64,000 nt of DNA from Nageia nagi (taxonomy: Eukaryota; Pinophyta): positions 40,920,001 through 40,984,000 of the forward strand of contig JBITNC010000001.1 in the NCBI GenBank assembly GCA_050084985.1, written 5' to 3'. A model generated the notes under the pieces. That model was given only the letters and a program-made list of their open reading frames with translations, did no database searches and was not told the DNA's origin. The position numbers and the translations under genes were made by a program. Numbering within the stretch: position 1 is the stretch's first letter; each line of letters opens with the position of its first letter. Below, one piece after another: positions 61,433 to 64,000 of the stretch.

Positions 61433-63884
61433 TTTCAATGTACATGGAGTAGTCATTCAACTAGAAGTCATGAAGAGTCTTTAAGAGCTCACATATCTGA
61501 GGTAAGTAACCTGCAATCTCAAAGGAACTTGCAAGTCATAAGCAGCTCAATTAACAAGACCAGTTAGATGCATCATATTCATATCAACAAGGATAGATGA
61601 ATCACATAAATGCCATCATAATTGATCAATTGTGCACTATTAGTCATTATGAAGATGCCATCTTAAAAACTTATAGTCACCTGTTGTATATAAATTATGT
61701 GTTGATTATCATTACAAAATAGAGCATGCACATATGAGTTCCTCACATATGGATAACTGAACAATGCCAAAAGACACATAAGAGTTTTTCACATATGGAT
61801 AACTTAATAATACTAGATTGACCAATAATAGAGTATGCACATACAAGTTCCTCATATATGGATAACTAAATAATGCCAAAAGACATATAAGAGTTCTTCA
61901 CACATGGATAACTAAACAGTGCTAGATTGGCCAATTTGTACCATAAGTTTTTCACATAGAGTGAACTTACCATGAAGGTGTATAATAAAATCAACACTAT
62001 ACAGCACAAAATCCTTTTAAAGATAAAGTTGGCATCATAAATATGAATTCATCACAAGAATTCAAACTTCACTCTCCCTTGAGAGCAACTTTACCAACCC
62101 AATAGCATCTCTAAGCTTACAAAATTGAGCTTTTAGAAGAGGCTTAGTGAATAAATCGGCTTAGTGAATAAATCAATGGAGTTCAAGGTGGATGGACAAT
62201 ACTCTAGGTGTATGATGCCATCAAGAACCTTCTTCCTGATAAAATAGGTATGGATTTTTATATATTTTATTCTCTGATGGAACATAAGATTCTTAGTCAA
62301 AGAAATAGTCGATTGATTATCTGAAAAGATCAAAGATGAGCCACCTTGATCATACCTCATTTATTTCAAAAGATACCTTAGATAAATAGCTTCATGGGCT
62401 CCAACAAATATGGTACAGTATTTAGCTTCTATGGTGGAAAGAGAAATAGTAGGCTACTTTTTTGAAGCCCAAAAGATAGCACCTGAACTAATGTTAAACA
62501 CATATGCATAAGTTGACTTCCTATCATCTCTTCCATAGTCAAAATTTGAGAATCCAAAGAGAATAAACAAGGGCAACTTGGAATACTTGAGAGCAAGATC
62601 CTTAGTCCCTACAACATACCTCAAAATTTTCTTAACAACATTAAAGTGCTCAACATAAAATTTTTGCATGAATTATGCCATCAGATTCACTGCAAAGGTA
62701 ATATCTAGCCTAGATATAATAAAATACAAAAGACTACCAATTAATTACCTATAAGCTAAAGCATTAGTTAAATGAGAGTTGGAGCTCATAAAAATAGTAA
62801 TTCAAGGAGAGATTGGGATTGTAGCATATCTACACTCCTCCATTCTAATATTCTATAAGATGTTTGATATATACTTAGATTAATTAAGGTAAGTACAATC
62901 CTTGTATTGATACACTTACATTCCAAAATAGTAGTGCTAGAGATCAAGATTAATCATTTCAAATGTTACCTTAATTTTAGATATACATTTTTGAATGATT
63001 TTGTCATTATTTTTAGTTATTAGAAGATCATCTACATAAAGAAGAATCAAGACCACATCTTTCCCTTGATTGAGCACATATAGATCAGAGTCAAAAAAAC
63101 ACTTGAAGAAATAATGTCTATAAAGTACCTTAAAATCTTCTTGTATTAGGCTCGTGGTGCTTGCTTAAGTCCATATAATGACTTCTTTAGCTTGCACACA
63201 AAGGACTCTTTGCCTTCCATAATAAACCCTTCTAGTTTATTGATGAAGATTTCTACATCTAAGTCACCATTGAGAAATGCACTTGTGATGTCAAGTTGAA
63301 AAATTTTCCATCTTTGAGCTATAGAAAGAGCAAGGATAATTCTCACTGTAGGTATATTTGCTATGGGAGTAAAGGTTTTATCATAATCTACACTGTATTT
63401 CTAAGCAAAACCTTTAACTACTAACCTTGCCTTGTATTTTTTAATATCTCCAACAGAATTGAACTTGATCTTGAAGATCCACTTATTGCCAATCGCATTC
63501 TTCTCAATGGGATAAGGAATCAAATCCCACATTTCATTTTTTATAAATGCCTCATACTTCACTTTCATGGCTTCCATCCAGCACTCATGCTTTAAAAGCT
63601 TATTTGAAGGTTAAGGGCTCATGTTTGTTGTTAATCTTGGCAAATAAAGATTTTTTCAAGTTCATGCTCCTTGTTAACCTTTGAGTTGGAGAATTTTATT
63701 CTTAAGGTGACTTATCTATATCAATATCTAACTAGCTAGGAGTAATGGATGAGTCCTTTAGATCATCCACATCCTCCTTAGAAGCAAATTCTTTAAGAAG
63801 TTTATTGAACTTAACATCTCTTGAAATGAATATTACTTTATAGGATGGAGAGTAGAGGCTACAACCTCTATGCTAACTATCATA
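61433..63884 (-). mobile_element. Inverted Copia fragment D (same family as B and C)
   Basis: From the junction the plus strand reads the family in reverse: 3' untranslated sequence to about 62100, the RNase H end (FHQRIKYIKIHTYFIRKKVL at 62133-62360), RNase H (DDRKSTYAYVFNISSGAIFW at 62454-62669), the YVDD motif (LLYVDDLLITKNN, 63027-63038), AFLNGDLDVEIFINKLEGF at 63146-63346, and the RT start and linker to 63884. Segment 63266-63884 is an inverted homologue, about 90 percent identical by eye, of 60817-61432. Confidence 0.85.
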
Positions 63885-63887
63885 ACT

Positions 63888-64000
63888 GAGTTTGACTCTT
63901 AATCCTAATGCATTAAGAAAGGACTTACCATAGTTAAAGGATTAGTGAAAGATGATCTCTACATTGTGGATCAAGTTCCATCAAAGATGTGTCTTGCTAC
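63888..64000 (+). repeat. Near-identical second copy of copy C pre-integrase sequence
   Basis: These 113 bp match 59910-60022 with one difference and in the same orientation, 3,978 bp downstream. The match runs off the window, so its full length is unknown. It is far more similar than the B, C and D copies are to each other, which points to a recent duplication or an assembly repeat. Confidence 0.9.

Noticed and set aside
1-64000. CRISPR arrays, operons, bacterial promoters or phage genes
   Set aside because: All evidence is plant nuclear (spliced gene, plant retroelements). The tandem arrays lack the spacer structure of CRISPR.

Overview
The window is nuclear DNA of a land plant with a large, AT-rich, transposon-dominated genome. 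The evidence is one spliced plant-specific gene with long GT-AG introns, plus Ty1/Copia and Ty3/Gypsy LTR elements primed by methionine tRNA, a CACTA/TNP2 transposon, LINE, SINE and probable hAT relics, and TTTAGGG-like arrays. A gymnosperm-like lineage is plausible, but the sequence alone cannot fix the species.

Layout. 1-4.8 kb: the start of a Copia element on the minus strand (intact gag N-terminus, primer site, LTR of about 2.07 kb packed with tandem repeats) abuts a decayed Gypsy gag, its 383-bp LTR, and an unrecognised pseudogene. 4.8-7.9 kb: degenerate sequence containing a perfect 62-bp palindrome. 8.1-20.4 kb (possibly to 23.0 kb), minus strand: the only clearly functional gene, a complete 11-exon DA1/DAR-type ubiquitin-dependent peptidase of 472 residues (two UIMs, LIM, HELMH metallopeptidase). 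Its introns hold a SINE with an 11-bp target duplication, a LINE relic and a probable hAT relic, and its 3' end is tandemly duplicated. 23-26.9 kb: AT-rich spacer with one hypothetical ORF. 26.9-33.8 kb: a decayed CACTA element (TNP2 transposase on the minus strand) with a second, unrecognised coding segment and a 486-bp insert. 33.8-39.6 kb: arrays of telomere-like and other simple repeats. 40.4-46.8 kb: Copia copy A on the plus strand, whose reverse transcriptase region is interrupted by a 1.7-kb minisatellite of 66-bp (22-codon) units flanked by 430-bp inverted copies of RT. 47.5-64 kb: a second Copia family. Copy B (minus) and copy C (plus) lie head to head around one LTR. C is broken inside RT and joined to an inverted fragment D, after which the plus-strand sequence of C restarts at an earlier point.

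The transposon genes do not form a working system: nearly all are broken, many at former glutamine codons (CAA/CAG to TAA/TAG), as expected from decay of methylated cytosines. The DA1-like gene should act in organ- and seed-size control by ubiquitin-activated cleavage of growth regulators, by analogy with its family. I found no new multi-gene system. The most unusual structures are the inverted RT arms around the coding-like minisatellite in copy A, the palindromic B/C/D rearrangement, and the unrecognised reading frames at 3.9-4.8 kb and 32.3-33.2 kb.
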